A DNA stretch of 64,000 nt from an uncultured Prevotella sp. (GTDB lineage: Bacteria > Bacteroidota > Bacteroidia > Bacteroidales > Bacteroidaceae), in the NCBI GenBank assembly GCA_946540435.1, contig CAMNII010000006.1, forward strand, positions 1-64,000. Reading direction: 5' to 3'. Below, piece by piece: positions 9,801 to 17,056 of this stretch. How positions within the stretch are numbered: the first letter of the stretch is position 1; each line of letters starts with the position of its first letter. The notes under the pieces are model-generated. The model saw nothing but the letters and a program-made list of their open reading frames with translations. It searched no databases and was not told where the DNA came from. The translations under genes and the position numbers were made by a program.

Positions 9801-11086
9801 CCGTCAGTGTCACCATCGACGGCAACCGTCCCAACATCCTTGCCGGACTTGACGCCCGTCTGCGCTTCTACAAGAGCGACTACAGCTACGAGGCACAGTA
9901 CGACGAGTTCACTGTCAAGACGCTCACCGATGGCGACACCGCTGCCGAGGGCTGCGAAGTCATCGAGACCGAGTCCACCCATAAGGACGACGTATGGGCC
10001 ATCTTCGAGGCTCCCACCGCCAACGGATGGAACCTCTCGAAGGTGAAGGTCTACATCCCCAACAACAACCAAGGCGAGAACCTCAACGGCAACCAGGGTG
10101 CCGTGAATAAGGAGATCAGCATCCGTGTGGGTAACGACCTGTCGAACCTCACCACCATCCAGACCTTCCAAAACCTGAACGAGGTCTCTGAACTGGAGTA
10201 TATCCTCCCGCAGTTCAAGAACGTGAAGTACATCGCCATCGTCTGCAACCTGAATGCCTACTTCTTCGCATCACTCGCTGAGGTAGAAGCCTTTGAGCAG
10301 TACGAGGAAGCTGTTCCCCTGAACGGACCTGTCACCATCAGTAACTGGCCTCACGACGTCATCGCTGAGAGCAAGCCTGCCGCCTCGTCGACCAACTACA
10401 CCCTCGACGACCAGGGATGGGTGCTCTACACAACCGACGTCCAGGCTGCAGGAGCCATCGCCGGTGCCGACCACAAGCTCACCACCAAGAAGGGCACCGA
10501 GTTCCAGTTTGCCGACTACACACAGAACAACGCTCTCGTGCTCAAGCAGGTCAACCAACCCCAGACGCTCTCCCTTGACTCACCTGCCAACATCGAGGAG
10601 ATCTACATCCTCACCATCTCGGCCAACGGACAGTCAACCCTCAAGGTAGAAGCCAACTACGAGGACGGAACGAAGAGCCAGACGGGAACCTATCAGCCGA
10701 GAGACTGGTTCGGTTCGAACGATGCCGACGTAGCCTACCACGGACTCGACCGCATCATCACCTCCGGTCGCGACGGCTACCAGACCGACCAGATTGACGG
10801 CCGCAAGAACTTCCGACTCTATGAGTTCACCCTTGCCTGCGACAAGACGAAGAAGGTAGAGAGCATCACCTTCACGTCAACAGCCTCCGGCAAGTATCCC
10901 ACCATCCTGGCCATCTCGAAGAAAGGCTACAAGGTTAACGAAGTCGGCGTGCGCCACCTCTCAGCCGACAGCCGTCAGGTCGTCAGCATCTACAGCGTCA
11001 ACGGCCAGCAGCAGAACGAACTGCAGAAGGGTGTCAACATCATCCGCTTCAGTGATGGCACTGTGAAGAAAGTGCTCGTGAAGTAA
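6851..11086 (+). CDS. GH85 endo-beta-N-acetylglucosaminidase, multidomain, secreted
   Basis: Predicted to cleave the GlcNAc-GlcNAc core of N-linked glycans. A signal peptide (MKIKRILGMALLALFAGTAAAQ) precedes a GH85 barrel. Recognisable segments are WQYMDKLVYWAGAASEGI, the AHAQGVKVLGNIFFPP strand, and the catalytic GWFINEES, with Asn195 (oxazoline-orienting) and Glu197 (acid/base) by family analogy. After ~550 come a FnIII-like domain, a PKD-like domain (~660-745) and a discoidin/CBM32-like domain (~750-895; NVALNKTVVD, FDLEGAYRIYGFGIWDG). More beta-sandwich domains follow. The end (YSVNGQQQNELQKGVNIIRF, then VKKVLVK) resembles a type IX sorting domain. At 1411 residues it is large for the family. 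It is the third gene of the SusC-SusD operon. Confidence 0.93.
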   Translation: MKIKRILGMALLALFAGTAAAQQPLNGCWHPDDIIQWTPDNLTKFPDNPFNVSKVPLQQRFKEPTAMKANATQFYEGEICNSTILYPTCSMCPSQGEVDNFLGYQPTYWQYMDKLVYWAGAASEGIINIPPAASTDAAHAQGVKVLGNIFFPPAAFGGTQAWVRQMLTVEGGKYVYAIKLYEIAKYFGFDGWFINEESGGGSTGEWEGFFKEFYAAAEADGDYHMELQWYNASRSPNVTLLKTNINTSQFLEYGAVGDYRGYASQLGCTEAQTYSKIYAGIELARAGHLGWTTYLNQAMPTTGHVGSLDLFCPETKIWEDPAKSAFKSVSRNHGTQAYPIGKTVFDNDEDMWVNTLSDPTQTPSTGFPGVSNRVIERSAITAMPFLSDMGVGNGKHRFVEGVKQGTRDWYHSGMQSILPTWRWWIENRGNITVSIDWDNAYNVGSSFKFAGTLSAGDHLVRLYKTQINVTDGGILRIVYKGTDANVEAKLSTTSSVNPDVTISNATTTTVNGWTVADFDLSAVNGKTVYMVAINLKATSQVSSFAWNLGQVALLPANYAPAAVEVSNLRTTSTLGESKGDLRILWNYTWTNAFDHFDIYTVTADNQRTLVGQTRDEGFYVPTFERNGNDAFINVEVVPVMKDGKQKAAQVLKVDYPAPQPPVITVKLDKSYVTVGTTVTITGKGTGNPTAWEWQLPAGLEFASGYNKASNPVKVVAKAEGKQQVTVKSTNAIGTSTKTFDALDVFSADDMNQVVNVALNKTVVDYSGSTNSTEVPGKIIDGVRNPSATSSKWCNVSSDNWVIFDLEGAYRIYGFGIWDGNAGPESGVDQIDRYVIQLSADGENWVTVVDEENREDESIKFDYIAPYKARYVKLIPHVNGTLRIWEFEVYGREDNNMLMTVEPTELKVMAGETKNITVSYDLNGDERSDYFVCTATAANQNVTFGTITENKDAHTFTIPVKGGNIIGLDRITVNLNNGGAYKERTVSVTIDGNRPNILAGLDARLRFYKSDYSYEAQYDEFTVKTLTDGDTAAEGCEVIETESTHKDDVWAIFEAPTANGWNLSKVKVYIPNNNQGENLNGNQGAVNKEISIRVGNDLSNLTTIQTFQNLNEVSELEYILPQFKNVKYIAIVCNLNAYFFASLAEVEAFEQYEEAVPLNGPVTISNWPHDVIAESKPAASSTNYTLDDQGWVLYTTDVQAAGAIAGADHKLTTKKGTEFQFADYTQNNALVLKQVNQPQTLSLDSPANIEEIYILTISANGQSTLKVEANYEDGTKSQTGTYQPRDWFGSNDADVAYHGLDRIITSGRDGYQTDQIDGRKNFRLYEFTLACDKTKKVESITFTSTASGKYPTILAISKKGYKVNEVGVRHLSADSRQVVSIYSVNGQQQNELQKGVNIIRFSDGTVKKVLVK

Positions 11087-11146
11087 TACAGGAAAGAACC
11101 ATACGACGACCAACTGCCATCGCGCAAGCTGTCGTTATCATCCGGC

Positions 11147-11178
11147 AAAGGAGGGCGTGTCACACGCCCTCCTTTTTT
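11147..11178 (+). terminator. Rho-independent terminator after the GH85 gene
   Basis: A perfect 13-bp stem (11147-11159 with 11063+100 offset arm 11163-11175), a 3-nt loop and a run of six T residues, about 60 nt after the GH85 stop. This closes the SusC-SusD-GH85 transcription unit. Confidence 0.9.
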
Positions 11179-11203
11179 AATGCTATACAAGGCCATTTGT
11201 ATT

Positions 11204-11224
11204 CTTATCACACGATGTGATAAG
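11204..11224. promoter_or_regulatory. Perfect 9-bp palindrome, possible operator
   Basis: Arms CTTATCACA and TGTGATAAG are separated by CGA. It lies between the terminator at 11147-11178 and the promoter at 11272-11304, about 48 nt upstream of the -33 element. It has no T-run, so a protein-binding site (for example for a Crp/Fnr-like dimer) is more likely than a terminator. The regulator is unknown. Confidence 0.45.
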
Positions 11225-11271
11225 CAAAGGAAAAGGATAATCACCTGAAAAGAACAAAAAAAACACCATTC

Positions 11272-11304
11272 TTGCAGATTTCTTCTTTTTTATTCGTAAT
11301 TTTG
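11272..11304 (+). promoter_or_regulatory. Promoter of the aldo/keto reductase gene
   Basis: TTG at 11272-11274, 22 nt, then TAATTTTG at 11297-11304, matching the Bacteroidetes pattern. The expected start site near 11311 leaves a short leader before the ATG at 11334. Confidence 0.65.
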
Positions 11305-11333
11305 CCGAAGATAAATCTAAACACGAGACAACA

Positions 11334-12725
11334 ATGGACGAGAGCAACAACAAAAACATCACCCGACGGGAGTTCATGACCCGTCTGGGACTCTTCGGAA
11401 CGGCCTCCGCTCTGGCCTCCCTTGCACCCATGGAAGCAGCAGCAAGACAGTTGGTGACGGGAACACCCCATCAGTCCGCGCCGGCAACGCCGTTGGCCCC
11501 GGCTGACGGAGGCATGACCTATCGCACCACGCCCAATACCGACGACGAAGTGAGCCTGATGGGCTTCGGCATGATGCGACTGCCGCGGAAAGGAAAAGAA
11601 ATCGATCAGGAGAAGACCAATGAGCTCGTGGACTACGCCATTGGCCACGGCATGAACTACTTCGACACCGCACCCGCCTATGGCGACTCCGAAACGGCAA
11701 CGGGCATCGCCCTGAAGCGCCATCCCCGGGAGAAGTTCTATATCGCCACGAAGATGTCGAACCAAGGGAGAAACCATTCCCTGGAAGACGGAAAGGCCAT
11801 GTTCCAACGCTCACTCGAGCGGTTGCAGGTCGACTATATCGACTACTACCTCCTCCATAGCGTCGGACAAAGCGGCATGAAAGATTTCAACCCGCGCTTT
11901 ATCGACAACGGGCTCCTCGACTGGCTCGTGGAACAGCGCGAGAAAGGACTCATCCGTAACCTCGGCTTCTCCTACCATGGCAACGTTGAAGTGTTCGACT
12001 GGCTCATCGACCACGATGCCGACTACAACTGGGACTTCTGCCAGATAGAGTTGAACTATGTTGACTGGCGGCATGCCTCAATGGGCGGCGGGTGGAAGAA
12101 AGACGCCGATGCCGAATACTTGTATAACAAGCTCTGGAAGCTCAACATTCCCTCGGTCATCATGGAACCGCTCCTCGGCGGCAAGCTCGGCGACCTACCC
12201 AAAGAGATGAAGCAGCAGCTGCGCGACGTGAGACCCGACGACAGCGATGCCCGCTGGGCTTTCCGCTGGATAGGCTCGCTGCCCGGCGTGCTCACCATCC
12301 TCAGCGGCATGAACCGCATGGACCATCTGAAAGAGAATATCGAGACCTTCTCACCACTGGAACCCATGAACGACGACGAGAAAGCGCTGCTGGCCAGCAT
12401 CGCCAACCAGATGTCGGGTTATCCCACCATTCCCTGCACCGCCTGCGCCTACTGCATGCCCTGCCCCTACGGTGTCGACATCCCCGGCAACTTCGCCTTC
12501 TACAACAAAGCCGTCAATGAGCACGTCCTGCCGCTGCCGGAGAAGACTGCCGCCGACTATAAGAAGCGTGCCAAGGACTTCGCCAAGAGCTACCGCAAGG
12601 CATTCCCGAAGAAGGCACTGCCCACCAGCTGCATCGACTGCGAGCAATGCCTCGCCAAATGTCCTCAGCAGATACGCATCCCCAACCAGATGGTGAGGCT
12701 CAAGGAACTCCTTGCAAAAGAATAG
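11334..12725 (+). CDS. Aldo/keto reductase with C-terminal 4Fe-4S ferredoxin segment and Tat-like signal
   Basis: An exported or membrane-facing oxidoreductase of unknown substrate. The N-terminus has a twin-arginine motif (ITRREFMTRL) and a hydrophobic stretch. The TIM-barrel AKR core (~60-340) has the expected tetrad elements: DTAPAYGDSE (Asp, Tyr), IATKM (Lys) and YYLLHS (His). The C-terminus holds two cysteine clusters, CTACAYCMPCPYGVDIP and CIDCEQCLAKCPQQIRIP, typical of the 4Fe-4S-linked AKR group of anaerobes. 463 residues is normal for this group. The TPR gene starts 5 nt after its stop, so the two are probably co-transcribed. Confidence 0.9.
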   Translation: MDESNNKNITRREFMTRLGLFGTASALASLAPMEAAARQLVTGTPHQSAPATPLAPADGGMTYRTTPNTDDEVSLMGFGMMRLPRKGKEIDQEKTNELVDYAIGHGMNYFDTAPAYGDSETATGIALKRHPREKFYIATKMSNQGRNHSLEDGKAMFQRSLERLQVDYIDYYLLHSVGQSGMKDFNPRFIDNGLLDWLVEQREKGLIRNLGFSYHGNVEVFDWLIDHDADYNWDFCQIELNYVDWRHASMGGGWKKDADAEYLYNKLWKLNIPSVIMEPLLGGKLGDLPKEMKQQLRDVRPDDSDARWAFRWIGSLPGVLTILSGMNRMDHLKENIETFSPLEPMNDDEKALLASIANQMSGYPTIPCTACAYCMPCPYGVDIPGNFAFYNKAVNEHVLPLPEKTAADYKKRAKDFAKSYRKAFPKKALPTSCIDCEQCLAKCPQQIRIPNQMVRLKELLAKE

Positions 12726-12730
12726 AAGCC

Positions 12731-14215
12731 ATGAACAGCGGACATTCACTGATATCAGCAAAGCAATTCATCAGCGTGAGACTGGCTGTCATGGCCATTC
12801 TCACGCTATTCCTTTCGTCATGCCACGAAAAACGCACGACGGAAAGAAATGTCGAGCAGCAGACCGAGATATGGATGGACTCCGCACGGCAACATATCAA
12901 CCAGCAGAACTACAGAAAGGCCATCGTGGCACTGAAACGGGCAGAGGAAACGGCTCAGGGACTCAACAATGACAGCCTCACCTACACCATCTGTCAGCAC
13001 ATGGCATGGGTAAACGAACGCAGCGGCGCAAGTCATGCCGCTCTCCACTATGCACAACGCGCACTGAAGGCTGCCGAACATGCCGCCAATGCCAAGCAAG
13101 TCATCGATGCGCTGCTGGCCAATGCACATTCCCTATTCAATATCGGACTGGCTGACAGTGCCTACCAGCTGAACCAGCGCGCACTCAGGCTCATCAGGAA
13201 TACCGGAGACTATCACCTCTCGACGGCACGCCGACAGGAAGCCTACTACGAGATATTGACAGGTGAACCGACAGCTGCGGAACAACACGCCCGCGAGGCC
13301 ATCGACGCAGCAACCGACAAGACCGAGATGAGCAACGCACGGTCGCTGCTCTGCCAGATCCTCATCCGTGACGGACGACAGCACGAAGCTGAGCGCCTCA
13401 TGCAGAAAGACGGCAACGAGGGCACAGCCGTATTCCGCCACAACCAGCTCCTCTTGCGTTCAGAACTGCTCGAGAATGAGCACCGCTATGCCGAGGCCCT
13501 GGACGCCGCGCGGGAGCTATGGCAATTCGACGACTCCGTGTCACAGGAACGGCAGCGTCTGGACATTGTGAGGCTCCAGTCTAACTACGATCGCGCCATG
13601 CTCAAGCAGCAACGTGCACGCCAGGACTTCATGATAATGGCCGTGGCTGTCGCGGCACTATTGCTGACCATCATCTTGGCCACATGGTATTTTCTGCACA
13701 CACAGACGCTCTATCAACGCTACCACAACCAAGTCAGTGCTCTGCGAGAGGAGATGAGCATCAAACTCGTCCGCCGCGACACGATGATTGACGAACTCAA
13801 GGCCACACTCGACGAAAGAATGGAGGCTCTCCGACAAATGGAGCGCCGGCTGCCCGGAAGGCTGCGCCATGATGAGTCCGTCCGCTATGTCAACATGATG
13901 AAAGAAGGCATTGACGTGCTGAGCACCATTGTCAGCGGGGGAAACATCAGTCAGATGGGAAAACACGAGCAACAGGCCGTCACGGCCGTCATGCAACTCA
14001 TAGACCCAGCGTTCCATTCCCTGCTCGCCGACGAGAAACTGGCTCTGACCCCAAAAGAGACTTTCTACTGCATCATGGAACACAACCGCCAAGACGACCA
14101 TGCCAAGGCAAAAGCCTTCTGCAGCACCGAGCAGGCGGTGCGCTCCATCAAAAGCCGGCTGGGGAAGAAACTCGACCTCAGCCGACTGGGTGAGACTACA
14201 TCCCAGAGAGCATAA
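12731..14215 (+). CDS. TPR-repeat membrane lipoprotein with C-terminal HTH-like segment
   Basis: Putative membrane-anchored regulator. The start at 12731 follows the preceding stop by 5 nt and gives a lipoprotein-like signal (RLAVMAILTLFLSSC). A series of TPR-like helices follows (~45-300; YRKAIVALKRAEETA, AALHYAQRALKAAEHA). Next come one membrane span (~306-327, IMAVAVAALLLTIILATWYF), a coiled coil (~340-385), and a C-terminal segment LTPKETFYCIMEHNRQDDHAKAKAF followed by VRSIKSRLGKKL. That segment resembles a LuxR-type HTH with DUF6377-like architecture. The gene at 50666-52306 has the same layout. There is no kinase or receiver domain, so the signalling mechanism is unknown. Confidence 0.75.
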   Translation: MNSGHSLISAKQFISVRLAVMAILTLFLSSCHEKRTTERNVEQQTEIWMDSARQHINQQNYRKAIVALKRAEETAQGLNNDSLTYTICQHMAWVNERSGASHAALHYAQRALKAAEHAANAKQVIDALLANAHSLFNIGLADSAYQLNQRALRLIRNTGDYHLSTARRQEAYYEILTGEPTAAEQHAREAIDAATDKTEMSNARSLLCQILIRDGRQHEAERLMQKDGNEGTAVFRHNQLLLRSELLENEHRYAEALDAARELWQFDDSVSQERQRLDIVRLQSNYDRAMLKQQRARQDFMIMAVAVAALLLTIILATWYFLHTQTLYQRYHNQVSALREEMSIKLVRRDTMIDELKATLDERMEALRQMERRLPGRLRHDESVRYVNMMKEGIDVLSTIVSGGNISQMGKHEQQAVTAVMQLIDPAFHSLLADEKLALTPKETFYCIMEHNRQDDHAKAKAFCSTEQAVRSIKSRLGKKLDLSRLGETTSQRA

Positions 14216-14249
14216 CAGAAGGAGGGAGAAGACTGCCGGCTACTGCTGA

Positions 14250-15080
14250 CTACTGCAGCCGAAACCTCACCGGCACATGAAAGCGCACACGCACAGGATG
14301 ACCATTCTGTTGTCCAGGTATCCATGCCGGCATCTGCCTGACCACCCGCGCAGCTTCCTTGTCGAGCGACGGATCCTTCGAACGGACCACCTGCACATCC
14401 GTTATCGTACCGTCACGCTCGACAACGAAGCCGATAACGACCGTACCTTCCACACCATTCTCTATAGCCACAACGGGATATTTCACATGCTCGGCAAGCC
14501 ATCTGGCAAGCTCCGCATTCCCACCGGGGAATGACGGCATCTGCTCCACCGTCGTATGGATATGGTTATCCTCTTCCCGAGCAGGCTCCTCCTGAGCTAT
14601 CACCTGCCCGGCCCTGATTACCTCGCCATTCTCGTCGTCATTACCCACCACATCGAAAGCACCGATAGCATGGTTGCTCTCCAACAACTGGTCTTGCGTA
14701 CGCAGCTCGTCTTCAGGACTGACCTTGTTGTCTTCCTTGATTTCAGGCACGTCAAATTTAATCGACGTCTTGACATGCTCAATGCGCTCAGGCTCCTCCA
14801 ACTGAATAATCTGCTTGACCTCAGCCTCCTTTTTAGGCTCGTCGAGCAGCGACACCTCCGTGACCATCATACTCGACAGGCGTTCCGCCTGATAGCGGTC
14901 GTAGGCGCTCTTGAAACAGGAGCCGCCATAAGCCAGTGAGGCGACAACGACGACTGAAGCCATTGCTACGACATTCCGCCAGGACGTATCACGACGAAGC
15001 TGATAGGCACCATAAGCCTTGTTACGACCGGCGAAGACCAACTCTGTCCACTCTCTTGAGATAACACTGATTTGTGACAT
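14250..15080 (-). CDS. tonB: Energy transducer TonB
   Basis: Links proton-motive force to outer membrane receptors such as the SusC protein at 1573-4815. The short cytoplasmic N-terminus (SREWTELVFAGRNKAYGAYQLRRD) is the Bacteroidota TonB signature and is followed by one transmembrane helix (~37-57). A periplasmic linker with charged residues comes next. The C-terminal TonB domain (~180-276) has MPSFPGGNAELARWLAEHVK, GTVVIGFVVERDGTI and VRFHVPVRF. 276 residues is typical. It has its own promoter (15131-15161) and converges with the TPR gene; the separate exbB/exbD genes are not in the window. Confidence 0.93.
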   Translation of the reverse strand: MSQISVISREWTELVFAGRNKAYGAYQLRRDTSWRNVVAMASVVVVASLAYGGSCFKSAYDRYQAERLSSMMVTEVSLLDEPKKEAEVKQIIQLEEPERIEHVKTSIKFDVPEIKEDNKVSPEDELRTQDQLLESNHAIGAFDVVGNDDENGEVIRAGQVIAQEEPAREEDNHIHTTVEQMPSFPGGNAELARWLAEHVKYPVVAIENGVEGTVVIGFVVERDGTITDVQVVRSKDPSLDKEAARVVRQMPAWIPGQQNGHPVRVRFHVPVRFRLQ

Positions 15081-15130
15081 ACTTTTTCCTTTCTTTTTAT
15101 GTGTTAAACATCAGGGTAAAAAACCTGCTG

Positions 15131-15161
15131 CAAAGGTAGAAAGAAAAGAAACACACTGCAA
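15131..15161 (-). promoter_or_regulatory. Promoter of tonB
   Basis: On the minus strand TTG (15159-15161), 20 nt, TACCTTTG (15131-15138), placing transcription start about 45 nt before the tonB ATG. Good match to the Bacteroidetes consensus. Confidence 0.75.
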
Positions 15162-15300
15162 TACCCTCCCGGACACTGACACACTCCAAGATAGCTAACT
15201 CGCTGACCGACAGAACAGTAGAAACACCACACCCACTCTCTTTGACACAAAATGACCATCACCGGCAGCCTCATCTGCGGCAAGGGAAACACTCAATTAG

Positions 15301-15382
15301 CGGCATAGCCGACCCTTTAACGCACCATAGCCGACCGCTTTCGCGGCACGAGCAACCCTCTTCCGCGGCACGAGCAACCCTT
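15301..15382. repeat. Degenerate 20-22 bp tandem repeat, four units
   Basis: Units begin near 15301, 15321, 15342 and 15364. The last two share 18 identical bases (CGCGGCACGAGCAACCCT) at a period of 22. The first two share ATAGCCGACC. The array lies in the ~530-bp gene-free stretch between tonB and the threonine aldolase gene. Confidence 0.7.
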
Positions 15383-15460
15383 CCATGCCGACAGCCTACG
15401 CCAAGCCTCGACATCGCCCACAAAGACACATGAAGATGACGAAGGTAAGCATCGTGAGAG

Positions 15461-15542
15461 CAAATTCGCCGATTTTGGTCAGCAAATTCGCCGATTTTGG
15501 TCAGCAAATTCGCCGATTTTGCTGTGACAGGTCTTAGCATCG
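15461..15542. repeat. 22-bp repeat, three units, copy A
   Basis: Units begin at 15461, 15483 and 15505 with core CAAATTCGCCGATTTTGG. The downstream motif GTCTTAGCATCG lies at 15531-15542. An almost identical element lies at 38119-38200 with the same unit number, the same period and the same 26-nt distance to the shared flank. All three units here read CGCCG where all three units of copy B read CGGCG. The rest of 15139-15668 shows no gene I can support. Confidence 0.9.
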
Positions 15543-15668
15543 ACATCAGGGATACAGAAAAAAACCGAAGACAAGGCTGGCTTTCAGCCGTCATGTCTTC
15601 GGGCTATCTGTTTGTCGCTGACCATGGGCGTGCCGATCAGGCAGCCCGACCCGGCTGTGCCGCCGTGA

Positions 15669-16739
15669 TTAGCACGAAGAAAGTATCCGGCGCAGGGCGT
15701 CGAGGTCGGCATCGGTAGTGGTCCACGACGTGACGAAACGACAGAGCATGTGGTCGGCGTCGTAGGGTCCCCAAAGGGTGAAGTCTACCTGCGTCTTCAG
15801 CTTCTTGGCTTGCGCATTGGGGATGATGACAAATTGCTGGTTGGTGGGAGAATCCATATAGAACCGGAAGCCTGCCTGGGCAAGGATGTCCTTCAGGCTC
15901 ATCGCCATCCGGATGGCATGCCGGCCGAGACGGAAATACAACAGGCTGTCTTCCGTAGTCCCCTCTCCGTCGGCACTATCTGGTGAGAAGAGGGCATCGA
16001 ACTGCACACCGGCCAGACGGCCTTTGGCGGAGAGTGCCCCGTGGCGTTTGATGTTCGGGAAGATGCCGCGCGGGGTGGGTACGTGATGCTTCGTGAAGAC
16101 CACGGCTTCGCCGCACAATGCCCCGCACTTGGTGCCGCCGATATAGAAGGCGTCGCAGTGGCGGGCGAGGAACGGCAGGGTGATGTCGCCGGCTGCCAGT
16201 CCATAGGCCAACCGGGCACCATCCACGAAGAGCGGGAGGTCGTAGCGGCGGCAGGTAGCATAGATGGCTGCCAGCTCATCAGCTGTATAGAGCGTTCCCA
16301 TCTCGGTAGGGAACGTGATATAGACCATCCCTGGCTGTGCCACATGTTCGCGGCTCTCATCCTGGAGATACACCTGCATATAGTGTTCCAGTTCGGCGAC
16401 GGTGAGCTTTCCTTGGTCGGCAGCCAAGGCGATGACCCGATGGCCGGAAGCCTCCACGGCTCCTGCCTCATGGACATTGATATGACCGCTTTCGGCACAC
16501 ACCACGCCCTCATAGGAGCGTAGCAGGGAGTCGATGACAACGGCATTGGCCTGTGTGCCTCCCTGCAGGAAATAGATGTCAGCCTCGTCGAGCCGGCAGG
16601 CCTGGCGTATCTTCTCGCGAGCGGTCTCGCTCCAGCGGTCGAAGCCGTAGGTCTGGCTTATCTCTGCATTGGTTTCAACAAGATGCTGCAACACCAATGG
16701 GTGTGCACCATTATTGTAATCACATTCGAATGACAGCAT
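15669..16739 (-). CDS. ltaE: Low-specificity L-threonine aldolase family protein
   Basis: PLP-dependent enzyme predicted to cleave L-threonine (or allo-threonine) to glycine and acetaldehyde. Family landmarks are FECDYNNGAHPLVLQHL at the start, GFDRWSETAREKIRQ, the GGTQANA phosphate-binding loop, ESGHINVHEAGA, the metal/PLP segment LPLFVDGARLAYGL, and the Schiff-base lysine in YIGGTKCGALCGE. 356 residues is the normal length. PspC is 16 nt upstream, so both probably share a transcript. kbl and a threonine dehydrogenase gene lie 4-6 kb away, giving two threonine-to-glycine routes. Confidence 0.9.
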   Translation of the reverse strand: MLSFECDYNNGAHPLVLQHLVETNAEISQTYGFDRWSETAREKIRQACRLDEADIYFLQGGTQANAVVIDSLLRSYEGVVCAESGHINVHEAGAVEASGHRVIALAADQGKLTVAELEHYMQVYLQDESREHVAQPGMVYITFPTEMGTLYTADELAAIYATCRRYDLPLFVDGARLAYGLAAGDITLPFLARHCDAFYIGGTKCGALCGEAVVFTKHHVPTPRGIFPNIKRHGALSAKGRLAGVQFDALFSPDSADGEGTTEDSLLYFRLGRHAIRMAMSLKDILAQAGFRFYMDSPTNQQFVIIPNAQAKKLKTQVDFTLWGPYDADHMLCRFVTSWTTTDADLDALRRILSSC

Positions 16740-16755
16740 ACTGTTCTATTTTGCT

Positions 16756-16953
16756 TCAGCGTCGTGTCTCCTCCGGCATGATGATCCACAGCACAGGATA
16801 GAGCAGGATACCGCTGAAGGCTGTGCAGAAGGTGAGCAGGACATAAAGCAGTCGTACGATAGTCGGGTCGGCATCGAAATAGTCGGCGATGCCGCCACAC
16901 ACGCCGGCGATAATCCGGTCGTTTGAACGAAGGAATTTCTTTCTGGGTTCCAT
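16756..16953 (-). CDS. Small PspC-domain membrane protein
   Basis: A 65-residue protein that is almost only a PspC domain. The N-terminus has the conserved DRIIAGVCGGIADYFDADPTIVRLLYV motif, split here by length limits into RIIAGVCGGIADYF and DADPTIVRLL. It is followed by a hydrophobic segment ending PVLWIIMPEE. PspC proteins act at the cytoplasmic membrane in envelope stress responses. No other psp genes are adjacent, so its role here is unclear. It is the first gene of a probable pair with ltaE. Confidence 0.88.
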   Translation of the reverse strand: MEPRKKFLRSNDRIIAGVCGGIADYFDADPTIVRLLYVLLTFCTAFSGILLYPVLWIIMPEETRR

Positions 16954-17056
16954 AGTCGTCAGAGTTTTATTCTTAAATGGTCGTTAATGCTGTTGCCAAT
17001 TACTTTACCTGTTTGACGGGCTGAGGAAGGAAATGGTTGCAGCTGACACAAAAAAA

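Noticed and set aside
8465..10171. 568-codon open frame on the minus strand opposite the GH85 gene
   Set aside because: It lies fully antisense to a well-supported multidomain enzyme, and its translation is biased to Val/Gly/Asp/Leu as expected from codon bias of the sense gene; no domain is recognisable.
11381..12725. Possible tRNA genes in the window
   Set aside because: Gaps between genes were read for cloverleaf-like segments and GTTCRANNC loops; none convincing was found.
15271..15594. Minus-strand 107-residue protein in the tonB-ltaE gap
   Set aside because: It is made of the translated 22-bp repeat and the degenerate array; no protein family character.
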